Assembly (NCBI GenBank): GCA_015680685.1
Contig: MNCI01020158.1
Span: 505,403 to 569,402 of the forward strand
Direction of reading: 5' to 3'
DNA from: Gnetum montanum
Lineage: Eukaryota; Streptophyta; Gnetopsida; Gnetales; Gnetaceae
Length of the DNA stretch: 64,000 nucleotides
How positions within the stretch are numbered: the stretch's first letter is position 1; every line of letters starts with the position of its first letter. The translations under genes were made by a program, and so were the position numbers. The notes beneath the pieces are model-generated. The model had not been told where the DNA came from and did not search any database. It saw nothing but the letters and a program-made list of their open reading frames with translations. Below, piece after piece: positions 34,651 to 46,633 of the stretch.

Positions 34651-37151
34651 GGCGTATTCTCTTTCTTTTTTCTAAACGTTTTTAATTATATCATTATCAG
34701 TGTTAGCCTGTCTTATAAACTAATACGCGCTCCATACTCCGTGGCCTCGACTGCAAAAGAATCCGATTTATAGAAGCTGGAAGGATTTGTGATTCTGAAT
34801 GTGTACGTGTGCCTCAAGGGACAGTTTCATAGCTGGGATGTGATTCAGAAATTTTAAATATGTTACTTTTAAAAAAAAAATTCAATCTCGTATATCAAAA
34901 AGAACATTGTAGAATATAGAACGAGTACAATGTAAATCCAAGATATTGTTGATTCTTAAAAATTGCACTGAAGATTGCAATATCACCATTAAACTGAAGC
35001 AAGAAAATTTGAAAAGGTATGGAGGGCATTGAATCCATTTCCAGCCAAACATATAATTTCTCCAACAACCAAAATGAAAGCAATAAACTGAAACCTGTTA
35101 ATCAATCCAATCTTTCCAAAAATGAAATTAAGCCTCAAGCGTCAACCAAATTTATAACATTGAACTATGACCTGTGAGTAGCGCAGGAGAACCACATTGT
35201 AAGAAGACAACTTAACTAAACTAGGCACAGCCCAGTAACTCACGTCACCTACAATGATCAAAAACCTGTAGGACACTGGGGAATCTGCACCGGTCATAAT
35301 GAAGGGGAAAGTAAAAACAGAGTGCCATGAGCTTGCATATGGCCATTAGCCATGAGCTGGTGGGCTTCGTTGGTTTGTAAGCAAACAGAATTTTTAAAAA
35401 CCGTTGAAGAAGCATCCATCCGTTATCATGTTCATGACTCATGAGTCATGACCCATGACGATGACACTGTTTTGTTTTTTCTTATTTTCATCAGAGATAT
35501 GAGAAAAAAAAAACAAAAACCAGCAATGACCAATAAACACGCGTCAATGTGTGAGTCATGGCAGAACCTTTGACGTTCCCAAAGGCCAATCCATGCAAAT
35601 GCAATGTTTACCTCGCATGCCCCGTCCGAAACTTGATTTCCGTATGACCCAAACTTGATGATTCAGCCTCCGGTTACCAAAGGAGCCCCTTCGTGATTTC
35701 CGTGTTTGTTTATTCATTCGTATTCCCTTGTGGTCTGTGTCATGCCAATGCCATGAATCTTGATTGCTAGCTGAATAATGAAATGAAGTTTCTGGTAAGA
35801 TTCAGAGCAGGAGAATATATGTAAGATTTTAACACACAATGCAGACATCGAGAACTAGGGAAGAATAATATGAGGCAAGGCAAGGCAACCATTTCAATCT
35901 ATATGTATAGATCAAGACAAAATTTCATTGGAAATTATGAAATACTTGTCCATTTCGGATTTAATATGCCTTCTCTCATCCAACGTGAACAGTTCATCAG
36001 AATTTATCCAAAATCACAAATCTCAGGCGCATAGGGCCTCCAACAGTAAAGTTGTCTTAAATGCATAGATATATAATTATATATATAGATACCCTCACCC
36101 CACTTTGAGTTTGGTGCATAAGATTAATAATATATAGACGTCAACTTATAAAAATCCTAAAAGTCATTCACTTAATAAATACTGCAATATTGGTTGAAGA
36201 TATTAAAACACTAAATTAGTTAAATGCGTCAAAATCATAAAATAGTTACCTAACATTCTTAAAAATAACGTAACTTTAAGAATATATTTAAGATGTAATC
36301 ACAAATACAATTTACAAATCATAATCCATATAACAAATTAGCAGGTTAAATATTAGTGAAATTCATTTTGAATTGATTTTCAACTTTAAAAAGTTTAATA
36401 AACAAAGCATGAATTTGAAATTCCTTTGTTAGAGGAAATCTTGTACATGTCATTGTTTCCATTAATTATACATTATAAAAAGAGAGCCTGTCTCTACCCG
36501 TGTAACCATAAAGCTTTGATGCTCCTATACAAGGGTACTTTGAACTTTTTTCATTATATTACAATTTATTTTTAGTGTCCAACACCATCTCCCAATCTTG
36601 ATCCCAAAATGTCATTATAAAGGCTTCATAACCATGATCTCCATTTAATATATTTTGTATACAAAATGAGAAATCATAGAGATTAACAATCATATTTTTT
36701 ACAAGGAATAGGTGGTCGTAATGCCAAACCATATGAATCTATGAGTATATGTGGTAAGGCTTGAATTAATTATTATGTAATATGATTCTTGTCTTTGTAA
36801 CTAGCACTTGTATTTAGCATATTATATACTAAATATAGTTAAGGTATATGATTGAGTGTATTCGCAACCTTTTAGAATAACAAAGAAATGAATCATAATG
36901 AATGGAAAATCAATAATTAAGATAATGAATATATTCTCTCTCAAATATGAATATTATTAATAGAAGCCTAAGGGCATCAACTATTTGTTGTATCTTCCAT
37001 TGTTCTCCTAGAATACATGCTAGCTACTAAGCATACCAAGCTGTGTGTTATAGCACTTGAGTTTTCAGTGTACTCAATTTGGAATATTAATTGGTAATCA
37101 TAAATGTAAACATCATGAACTCATTATTATTATCATATTATATAAAAATAT
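34651..37151. other. Intergenic DNA downstream of XTH
   Basis: Mixed-complexity sequence to about 35900, then strongly AT-rich. Short frames at 34895-35083 and 35245-35442 (minus) show no family resemblance. A 20-bp palindrome at 35432-35451 is listed separately. No gene recognised. Confidence 0.5.
35432..35451. promoter_or_regulatory. 20-bp perfect palindrome with paired TGACTCA/TGAGTCA
   Basis: TCATGACTCATGAGTCATGA equals its own reverse complement. It contains TGACTCA and TGAGTCA head to head, the core bound by GCN4-type bZIP factors. It lies about 1 kb after the XTH stop; a role is not shown. Confidence 0.5.
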
Positions 37152-38527
37152 GTGTTACCCTTTCACTCATAAAAAGGGGTATTGCACAGTGCACTATTTT
37201 TAGTGTATGTTAGTTCTATTTACGAATTTCAAAAAATTTGCTATCCTCACTACTCTTATTTTTAGTGTTAGTAGCTAGCAATAATGCTTGTAGGAGTTAT
37301 TTACATTTACAAACTTTTTGAATAGCAAAATCTACCCTTAATTTAAACAACAATATTTACGACAAAGAAAATATTTAATGGAAAATATTTAAACATTATA
37401 ATGTATTATCTCATAACACTATTTTAATAGTTAAGGAATTGTACACCCAAAAGCAATGACTAACGTAAAAATTTTCCATTTATAGTTTTATTTGTAAGTT
37501 ATAAGTATAATCATAAAGCTTCATCCTCATTGTTTAGTATATTTTTGCAAGAGGTCAATCTCCTTTTTTACCAAATAGTCAACATCCAAGAACATACCTT
37601 TTAAAAGCATTGTTTCAGGATCATAAGATTCTTTTATCTTGAGTAAGAATTGTTTTAGCAAAACTTAATCTCTTTATCATTAACGTCTATTAAATATAGT
37701 ATTAAAGGAATGCCATCATATTTATCTATAATTCATTAATTAAATTATCATACTAAGTGTTCACCTATATATTTTTCCAAATGCATTATACAAAAATATT
37801 TCTAAATATTTCCAAAGAAATTAGATTGTATGTGTTCTTCTTCCTCATTCCAAACTCCACACTAGTACCTAGTACTAGCAGTATGAATAATGAGGTCTTA
37901 ACTTAGTGCTATGAGTCCTACCTTAGCAATCTTAGGTTATAGGTTCAATCCCACTAGTCAACATTAAGTAAATGAAATAAAAACTTCAATATAAAGGAGT
38001 TTTAAAATTAATTCAATAGATCTAAGGGATCTATAAGCAAAAAGTTTTAATGTACAACTTATTTTAACATTTTGACAAATCTTTTAAGAGAAGTTAAGAA
38101 GTAACAAAATGAAGAGAAACATTACATTATCAAAGAAAAATGGAAAGAAATATTTAATTATAGTTATCACAACAAAAAATAGCAAATGCATAATATATGT
38201 TTAATTTATTAGAAAGTGTTTGTGACCATAATCTAAAACAAAATTTTTAAAAAAATTCCTACACATTATATTTTCTAATTTTAAAGGAGTACCATAAGAT
38301 AGTGAAGTTAAAATTTAGCTTTTAAAAATAAAAACTTAGCTCATGTGAAATAACTCTTGTGATGATGGTTGTTGACTACAAGCACTCAAAACAAGAAACA
38401 AGAGTAGTGAAGATTAGTGAGGATAACAAATTTTTCAAAATTTCTAAATAAATTTGACATACAGTAAAAACTATGTGTTGCATCTTCACAGCATTAATAC
38501 TCCTTTTTGGCAATGAAAGGGTAACAC
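37152..38527. mobile_element. Inverted-repeat element, possible DNA transposon
   Basis: The outer ends both read GTGTTACCCTTTCA inward (37152 on plus, 38527 on minus). The arms, 37152-37310 and 38349-38527, can be aligned over about 160-180 bp with gaps, sharing GTTATCCTCACTA-type and GAGTTATTT words. The interior, about 1 kb, is AT-rich with no transposase frame and contains a SINE-like sequence at 37892-38050. No clear target duplication was found. A degenerate foldback or Mutator-like non-autonomous element is the best guess. Confidence 0.5.
37892..38050 (+). mobile_element. tRNA-derived SINE-like sequence, copy 1
   Basis: The head resembles a tRNA: an A-box-like TTAACTTAGTGCTATGAG near 37898, and a B box GGTTCAATCCC at 37942-37952. 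A body follows with TTTTAAAATTAATTCAAT, which matches copy 2 (TTTTAAAATTAGTCCAAT). It cannot fold as a working tRNA. Confidence 0.55.
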
Positions 38528-40320
38528 TTGTGAAAATACTTAAATGTAAATGCAAAAGTATAAGAGCCAAATTACTGCAATGTGTAGGTAAATGTTCTTG
38601 ATGTTATTGATGCAAATGATCACATCTAGGCATAATCACCTAAATAAGATGATATTAATTACTTTACAAACACACTTTATAGGCACTTGCTAACTAACTA
38701 CAAAGCACAAAATAAAACTATAAGCATTTGGGTAAGACTAGAATCTAAAACTAACTTTTTCAATTACATGTTGGGTATTTATAGACGATGAGTCATGTGT
38801 TATATATATGTAAGTGTGTTGACAAAGTCAACGATGCGTAGACATCATCATTATTTTCATCATCGTCATCATCATCCTAGCCTTTTAGAACTATCCTCTA
38901 CCATTTAGACACATAAAATTTTCTATTTTTTTATATATTAAAGTTTTATGCCTTGCATAGATGATTTATTGATTAGATTTTCAAGTTATGAGTTATAAGT
39001 TTTAAAAGTTGTCCTATTGTTACAAAATGCTATAGAACTATCCTCTCCCATTCATATGCATAAAAATTTATATTTTTCGTATATTAAAGTTTTATGAATT
39101 TGGTATGTTTGAAAGATTAATTGATCTATATGATTGGGAGCTATCATCAAGGGAGAGGTCTGGCTAGTTAACTAGGCATTCTTAGTACCAACTTGATTCT
39201 CTCTTTGAGTAGTTGTACACTAGGTGCCCTTGTCAAGTCACAATTTGAGAAGTGAAAGGATGAAGGCTAGGACCTATTTTTCCTTTAAATCTTTGGTTTA
39301 GAAGCTTAAGGATGGATACATGAATTACTTAATTCCTAGGACTAAGATATAATTGATCATGATGAAAAGATCTATAGGTAGAATGAAAATTAAGGTGAAA
39401 ACTCTAAACATAAGGACCTCAAGTATACATTTGATAGATAATAATTTGCACAGATAAGAAAAGTGTAAGCCTTCCATTTACATATAATATGTTAATTGTT
39501 GGATGATTAGATAGACATGAGAGTGGTTAACTTTGCCTATTGTTAAATAATAATGATTACACATGTTTGAATTAATTGTATGACTAACATGAGTACGTTA
39601 CAAGTTGAACCTACTTAATAGTAGTTTACCCAAGTCTATGTACCTTTTTCTATAAAGTGCATGAGGTTTTTCCTACTTAAACCTTATCTTAACATTGTTA
39701 TATATATTTATAGGTCATACAAATGTGGCTAGTCAAATGGGTATACCTAAGGATGTTCATCTTAGGAAGTAGTTATCAAAAGGCTAGACTTAGATTATAT
39801 ATGTATTTCTTTGTTAATTTTTATCCTATGATACCTCATGGTATCTTGCCTTTTTTCAGTTGTATTTATAGTGTACGTACTTGCATTTAGTTTATGGGAT
39901 GTTGATTAAGTTAATTATAAAGTTAATGGGCACTTTATTATTATCCACTTAATTAATGTTTATCTTATGAATTTGTTATTTGTTAGAACTAAGATTTTAC
40001 TAAAATTTCTTTTTTTCATAGGGCTACTATCATTTGTTTTTCTTTATTTTTATCATTATTCTTCCCTATATGCTTTGTATTTTTTCCTCTAAGAGGTCAT
40101 TATATTATGATGTGATTTCATTCTTTATGCGAACTAGGACTTTTCTAAGCTTCTTTTTTCATATGACTACTATCACTTGTTATTTTCTACTTTTATCATA
40201 TTTTTGCCTATTAACTAGGGGATATGATTTGTATTTTTTTTCTTTAAAAGGTCAATGTATTACTTTGATAGTGATTTTTATTTTCCATTTGTGACATGTA
40301 AATTGTTTACTATGCTATTA
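38528..40320. other. AT-rich intergenic DNA
   Basis: No gene recognised. Contains a CAT-repeat microsatellite near 38845-38878, an imperfect direct repeat (38887 and 39034, see separate entry) and T-rich frames near 40034-40294 that look like random low complexity. Confidence 0.5.
38887..39102. repeat. Imperfect direct repeat, 147-bp period
   Basis: AGAACTATCCTCTACCATT at 38887 and AGAACTATCCTCTCCCATT at 39034 start two ~68-bp blocks that also share TATATTAAAGTTTTATG / CGTATATTAAAGTTTTATG. A local tandem duplication is likely. Confidence 0.6.
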
Positions 40321-40458
40321 AGAAATAAAATCTTTTAGTTATACCCCCTTGCATCAATTGGACTAATTTTAAAATTTATAACTGAATGTTTCCCAATGGG
40401 ATTGAACCTGTAACTTAAGGTTATCAAAATAAGACTCTTATCACTAAGCTAACACCTC
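40321..40458 (-). mobile_element. tRNA-derived SINE-like sequence, copy 2
   Basis: The minus strand reads GAGGTGTTAGCTTAGTGATA (A-box-like), then GGTTCAATCCC (B box, 40398-40408), then AATTTTAAAATTAGTCCAAT. It is collinear with copy 1 over the head and the body. Ends and target duplications are uncertain. Confidence 0.6.
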
Positions 40459-41911
40459 ATTGTCATTCATATTATCATTAAGTATCCATGTTGTGAATAT
40501 GCATTTCAAATATTAAGCATGTACTAAATACCAAGGCTCAAGATTATAGATGGTCATGCATACATTAAGAAAAGATGTGTTATAGGATAAAGCCTTGTAA
40601 AATGTTAATGAAAAATTAAGTAGAAATATGAAACTCGTAAGCTATAAGGCCAAAAGTCATAGTTTATAAAAATTAAAAATTAAAAGTATTTTAGAGGTTA
40701 ATATATATAAATATGGACCAAAATACATTATAAAAATGTTTCATTATGAATTTTAGGCGGAAAAATAAAGGCTTCAATGGTTTTACTATGGCCCCATGTT
40801 ATGTTTATGAATATAAGGGCCTAAATCACTTAGGTAACATGAATTTTTCATTATCATAATTGAAGTACTATTTTTTTTCTATCATTTTAGCATCATTGAA
40901 GTAAAAAATAGACATTTTAAGCACTAACTAGCATTATTAAAGCACCAATTTTTACATTCACTACCTTTTCATCACTAATCAACATCACATTAAATATTAT
41001 TTTTTTTCTTCATATTTTAGGAACAATAGTGTCCACTATTTTAAACATATATTATTGATTTCTAAACATTTTAAAGATATTATAGTTTCGTTTAAAAGCT
41101 AAGATACTTGGCTATGTCTAAGTCAAATTTTATATAAAGATCAGATGCCATTTGAAAGATATAACTTTGCAAAATGGGTGATTTTCTGCTACTTGAAACT
41201 ATTCCAAAATGAATAATAGAAAATGAATCAAACATATCTTCTTCATTCCTTAACATTTTTATATGGTTTTTTTCTTTATAAAGATAACATTTATAAGAAC
41301 ATTTCATTAAATTTTTAGCAGTAGAGCCTCATTATTTTGGGAGATACAACTTTGTAAAATTATACCATTAGAATGATTGGTATTTTTGATAACTTGAAAG
41401 CATCTTACTATAACTTTATTTTGTAAACGTCTTTTACATTGCTTATTTTTTTTGAAATTTTAGATGATTTTATAAGGGTTTGACAAATATCAATTTCATC
41501 ACTAATTCTATGGTTAGAATATAAAAAATTATAATATATAGGAATGCTAATTTATATTATTTTCATTAATTTTTATGAAATGATTTCATGCAATATTTTA
41601 TGTTGCATATTGTATACCCTTCTTACCATTATGTAGCATCTCACTAGGTAGTCTAAAATAGGTTAGGGAGTGTTCAATCTTCTTTCTTTAATAATAAATT
41701 TTATATATTATGCCATCTTTTCATAAACCTATGACTTTAATAAAATTTTCTCTAATATTATTTAGAAATGTAATAAGGATCAAGTCATATATCAACTTAT
41801 CTCCACAAGGATAGTTTATACAAGTTACCCTTATTGCATAAGAATTATGCAAAATTCTTCATTAGTTCATGCTACAAAATGCATTTTTTATATAAATGAA
41901 TGATTCATATA
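40459..41911. other. AT-rich intergenic DNA
   Basis: No conserved frame or repeat boundary seen. The minus frame 41092-41307 is not similar to any protein I recognise. Confidence 0.5.
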
Positions 41912-42781
41912 TGATGAGCTGTGCAGACCCCTACATCCAACCATATGAATCACAAGCATTCATGCATGATCTGGTCAAATTCCATGGATGGGAGTAGTTG
42001 TGCATCTAAATCATTATGCTCTGATCGTAGTTTGCTATCTTCCCACTTAGACTAGTGGTAACTTTGTCACGTATAGTTTAGTCAAAAGTGGGACATATGA
42101 TGATGTCTAATCCTATGCTACTCCTAATGACAATAAGGAGATAAATTAATTAAGCTAATGAACAATTGAATGTAAAATCTAACTAGCTTGTGTGTGATGA
42201 ATATCCATTCCTAATCATCCACACATGCCTTGGACTTTGTATAACCACCACTGGAATCACCAAGCATATGTCACTAGGTTTGCTAAATAATACACTACTA
42301 GATTACTAAGTAATTATACTTAAAGTGCTTGTGATTAGCCGTACTCATTCCACCTAATAATAGGAATCATACATAGCAATAAAAGGAAACATTAACTAAG
42401 GGAAATAGTAAATAAGTAAAGCAACAATAATCTAAGTGAATGCTACAATGATGGAGGTAATCTTGATCTTTATTTCTAGTCATGTAACATGTTCAAATAC
42501 ATCACAATCAAATAATAATTCCATACAATCACAAACATCACATTGCAGGCATGCACTAGGGAGAATAGAACTTGAATTCAGAAATCTAAGAAAGAATATC
42601 AAAAATTGACTGCTAAAACTCCCTTTCAACTGTGCATCCAAGTGTTGTATTTATAGGCTAGCATAGAAGAGATGATATCAAATATCTGACATCATTTCTT
42701 GCGACCCAATATCACGTATCCAATATTGGAGCCTTGATATTGGGTATCCGATATCAAGGCTAACACAATCATGGCTCATCA
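41912..42781 (-). repeat. 3' LTR of element H
   Basis: Plus strand TGATGAG (41912) ... CTCATCA (42775-42781), 870 bp. GATATC/AATATC words at 42672-42765, minus-strand TATA box near 42652 (TATTTATAGG on plus). A decayed polypurine tract, the reverse of CAATCATGGGTGTA, follows at 42782-42795. Confidence 0.88.
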
Positions 42782-42859
42782 TACACCCATGATTGAATGA
42801 AAATTTATCCTTGAGTTAAACAAAATGAGGAACAAATTCTTTACAAAATTTTAGGAAGG

Positions 42860-43765
42860 TGATGAGTGGCAAGGCACCCCTACACTCAACCATAAAAATA
42901 CGAGTGTTACATGCGTGATCCGGTCGAATTCTACAGACGGACTAGTTGTGGCATCTTGATAGTTAGCCTTATGTCGCAGTTCGCTATATTCCCACTTGGA
43001 CTAGCATTAGCTTTGCCATGTATGGTTTAGTCCAGAGTGAGGTGTATGATGTGTTTCTAACCTAATGCTACTTCTGAAGGCAATGGAAGATAATATTAAC
43101 TAAGCTAAGGAAGAAAGGGTAAGAAGGAATCTAGCTATCCTAAGTGCGATAAGCATCTGTTCCTTGATTATCCGTACACATCTTGGACTTCGTGCACAAC
43201 TACTACTAGGATTACCAAGCCCAGATCCTAGGGACGCTACTGGGTTACCAAGTATTCACACTTAAATGTTCGTAATCAAGTCGTACTCATTCCGCATTTT
43301 AACATGAGATAAGTATGAGAGAGACTAATTAGGAAAGTAGTAAATAAAAATTAAATAATTAATTAAACTAAGTGAATGCTACAATGATGAAGTAATCTCG
43401 ATCTTTATTGCCAATCATGTGCGTGTCCAAGTACATCACACTCAAATAAAGGATGTCGTACAATTACAATCACCACACTGTGGGCATACACTGGGAAATA
43501 ATTCTAACTCTAAAAAGGAAAAATTGCAAGAGTTTGGCTAAGGGACTAAAAAATAGATGGAGAAACAAGGGAGAGCCACCTCTTATTTATAGAACTGGTA
43601 GCAGGCTACGATATCACGTATGCAATATCGTAGGGAAGGATGTGATATCGTGTATGCGATATCATAGCCCATGCGATAACACAGCTGTGATATCACAGCC
43701 ACTATGATATCATGGCTATGATATCACAATAGCGATCTCACAGCCAGCAAATTCATGACTCATCA
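42860..43765 (-). repeat. 3' LTR of element I
   Basis: 906 bp, TGATGAG ... CTCATCA. Six GATATC words lie between 43609 and 43730. TATA on the minus strand near 43580. The polypurine tract (reverse of CAGTTGTGGGGGCA) is at 43766-43779. Confidence 0.9.
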
Positions 43766-43946
43766 TGCCCCCACAACTGAATGAAAAATCTTCCTTGAGT
43801 TATAGAGAGAACAAGCTCCATTGATTACACATTAGATAGGTATGGGATTATTGAATAACTAGAATGGATTCATGCCGTAATGTGGATTTAGAACAAAATT
43901 GACACACAACACAAAAGAATATCCTATGATTATAAAATGCTGGAAC

Positions 43947-44714
43947 TCATGTAGTTCCTTGTGGCGGTGGCTCCTCCATAGGTGTCTTTCCCTTTTCTTG
44001 CACTCCAGGTTTTGGGATTTAATGGCATTGAAGTATGGCCTAGAGTTTCTCCTCTTGTAAGGCCTTGAGTGCCTTGGCATGCTTGTAAGTTTGCGCTTGT
44101 GCCATAGAGGCATCCTAGTCAACCTTCTTTTTTTCTTCCACCACCCTTTTATTCTCTGTCAACAGTTTATTAAGTTTCTCGGTTCTGAAAGTGTCTAGCT
44201 AGTTCTAAGCAACCTTTGGCCTTGTATTTGGAAGGTTTAATACTTCCAAAATGGCTTGAATAGAGAAATCAATAGTCACACCATGAATGTTAACCATGGT
44301 GCCTTCTTCTTTGTTGTGCTAAAATTGGTACATTTCCCCTACGTACCAGGCACCACGTTTAGAGAGGGTAGGCCATAACAGGGACCCTATGAGGTGATTC
44401 CTAATGGCCCCTGGAGCAAACTCTGCAAATGATTCAAAGTTTAACTTCACAATCACTGCCATGAATGTGGACTTCGCATGAATGGCCTGAACACAATCCT
44501 GGGGCAACTTGAGATGTTGTTTCTATTCAGCTACAGCAGCCACTCCTCCTTCTGCCTGCCTTGATTGTATGGTAGAAAGGTCTTCTTGATGAATGCTAAA
44601 TGATTGTTCCTCCTGCTCTACATGTTGTTTGGCAGGAACTTGTCCTTCACCTCTCCTAGGTCGTTTAATCGCACCTTGAGTAGGACCTTCATGTTGTCCA
44701 CGTTTTGGGGCCAT
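43947..44714 (-). pseudogene. ORF3 of element I (short, seven internal stops)
   Basis: A single minus-strand frame of 255 codons runs from ATG 44714 to TGA 43947 without any shift, broken by seven stops, six TAG and one TAA. A splice-acceptor-like GGTGTGATTGCAG ends directly at the ATG. The N-terminus MAPKRGQHEGPTQGAIKRPR is basic and could hold a nuclear signal. A middle segment reads FAPGAIRNHLIGSLLWPT and then VTIDFSIQAILEVLNLP, resembling VSYSxxAI-type motifs of plant transposon-associated proteins. The tail is charged, probably coiled, and ends EEPPPQGTT. It is shorter than ORF3 of A by internal deletion. Function unknown. Confidence 0.65.
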
Positions 44715-46633
44715 CTGCAATCACACCGGGCCAATCATTAGTAAGGTTGTTAACAAAGTTAGATTATACCTTACTACTTTCCTTAATAGATTTACTTTAT
44801 TTCCGTGTAATGTTAATTATTAGAAGATCATGTCCCCAAAAGATTATAATGTTAAGTCCTCTTTGCTTAGGTGGTTTCCAAATTTAATTTTATGGTATAA
44901 CTAAGGCAATGAAATTATTTTTGGCACACTTATCTTTAATGTTATAACTAATTACCCTTGATAATATCCTTCGGGTGATGATAAATTCCAAAAAAAAGTT
45001 ATGCATTATTCAGCTTGTGCCCCTCCCCCACGACTAAGCTGAACACTCTGGTTTCAAGTAGGTTTAAACAAAATGAAAATTGGAGTATCAGCGAGTGAGT
45101 TATGGATATGAAAGAAAGGGACATGCAATCATGAGTCATAGAGAGGAATTTGAAAAACTTTCCCTACGTGAACAGTTGCAAATGATGTTGATTAGCACAG
45201 GGGGGTCACGTATATATATTTTAATCGAAGTTAGGGGACTTAGAGAATGTATCAAATTTTTAACATATATATATATATTAAATTAAATGATGTAAACTAA
45301 GGACATTTGGAAAATTGTCAAAGGGTTCTAGGGTAATTCAACTAGTTCTAAAGGCACAAAAATTATTATGGTATGGAATTTATCAATAAGAACCTTGGAT
45401 GGTAGAGAAAAAGGCTATGTGATGGTTCATAGGAACGTTGAATCGGAGGGATAGTAATAAGGGAAAGAAAATCATTGGCAATATGCTAAGGGTAATAAAT
45501 GCTATGTGGAAGATGGGTCATGAGTGCAAATTACAAAAATTACGCAAGTGGGTCCTCACCAAAGTAGGTTCCAACCTTTAATGCTCTTGCGTAACCACAC
45601 TTAAAAGTGTCCGTGGGTACTAAAAGGGTTAAACATAATCTACATTGATTCCACAAAACACACACATGTAAATATCACCGGAATGAGGTAAGAATTCTAT
45701 GCTACAAAAGACATGAGTAACAACTACACGAACATTGAGATGAGACGAACTAGAGAAGGGATTGGAGAGATTGGTACATAAGGTAACTGACCTAGGGCAC
45801 AGTGAATCCTACGTCTAAAGAATGATTAATATGTCATTAACCTATTATTCCAAGATCAGGACCAAGTCCATTCCTCTAATCAGTGACACCACATTATTTC
45901 ATCCCATGATAAGAAACTATGAGAGCACCATAACAATAAGGCGTACGATCACCTGGCGTTTTGTTCAAGGGAGGAGTGATTTTTTTTTGCGGCATTTTTC
46001 TTTTCTTTCTTTTCCTTTCTCCTTTTTTTTTTGAATACTGAATCTAGAGAAGCCACCAACCTTTAGGCATGGGTGCATGTCTTTCTAGTGGGACCCCTTG
46101 GAATAGCATTTGGATTTTTGGAGTGCCCTTTTGATTACTCTTACTCCCATTTTCCATTAGATCTATAAGGACCTTAGTACAACCACGTTGCATGATAACT
46201 CTTACAAACGTCACCAAAGAGAATCTGCAAGTCCCCTTGATGTCACATCCTAATCATTTCCTCTTGATCCATCCTTCTTCATTCTGGGTACAATGAACAC
46301 AAAATTAATTTTAAGTTTCAAGGATGTCAAGAATATCATTGTATCCTCAAATAGAACCTCTTATTTATAGAATGGATGAGTGGGTGTAATGGGCTCACTG
46401 TCCAAATAATTGATCACTTGAGACTTGACAACATAGAACACACCTCAACCAATGATCCACATGAGTGTTTTATTCGTAAATGAGATTACTTACAAAAGCA
46501 TAAAAAGAAAAAAATACTAAAAGATAAAAATACCAAAAGACAAAAAGATAAAACAAGAAGTTAAAAAATGAAAAACTAGAAAACAAAAATTGAAAAATTA
46601 AAGAAAATGAAAAGTGGTTATTAATCCTACTTG
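44715..46633 (-). other. Non-coding region between gag and ORF3 of element I
   Basis: About 1.9 kb without conserved frames. It contains a purine tract (the reverse of TTAGTCGTGGGGGAGGGG near 45020-45040) like those upstream of ORF3 in A, E and K. It starts with the same block that follows gag in element J. It could be a retained intron or packaging region. Confidence 0.6.

Noticed and set aside
37892-37965. Functional tRNA gene
   Set aside because: A- and B-box-like sequences are present, but the arms do not pair into a cloverleaf and there is no acceptor stem; a SINE head is more likely.
40034-40294. 86-codon Phe-rich frame as a membrane protein
   Set aside because: The sequence is T-rich with no conserved motif or start context; it is expected by chance in such DNA.
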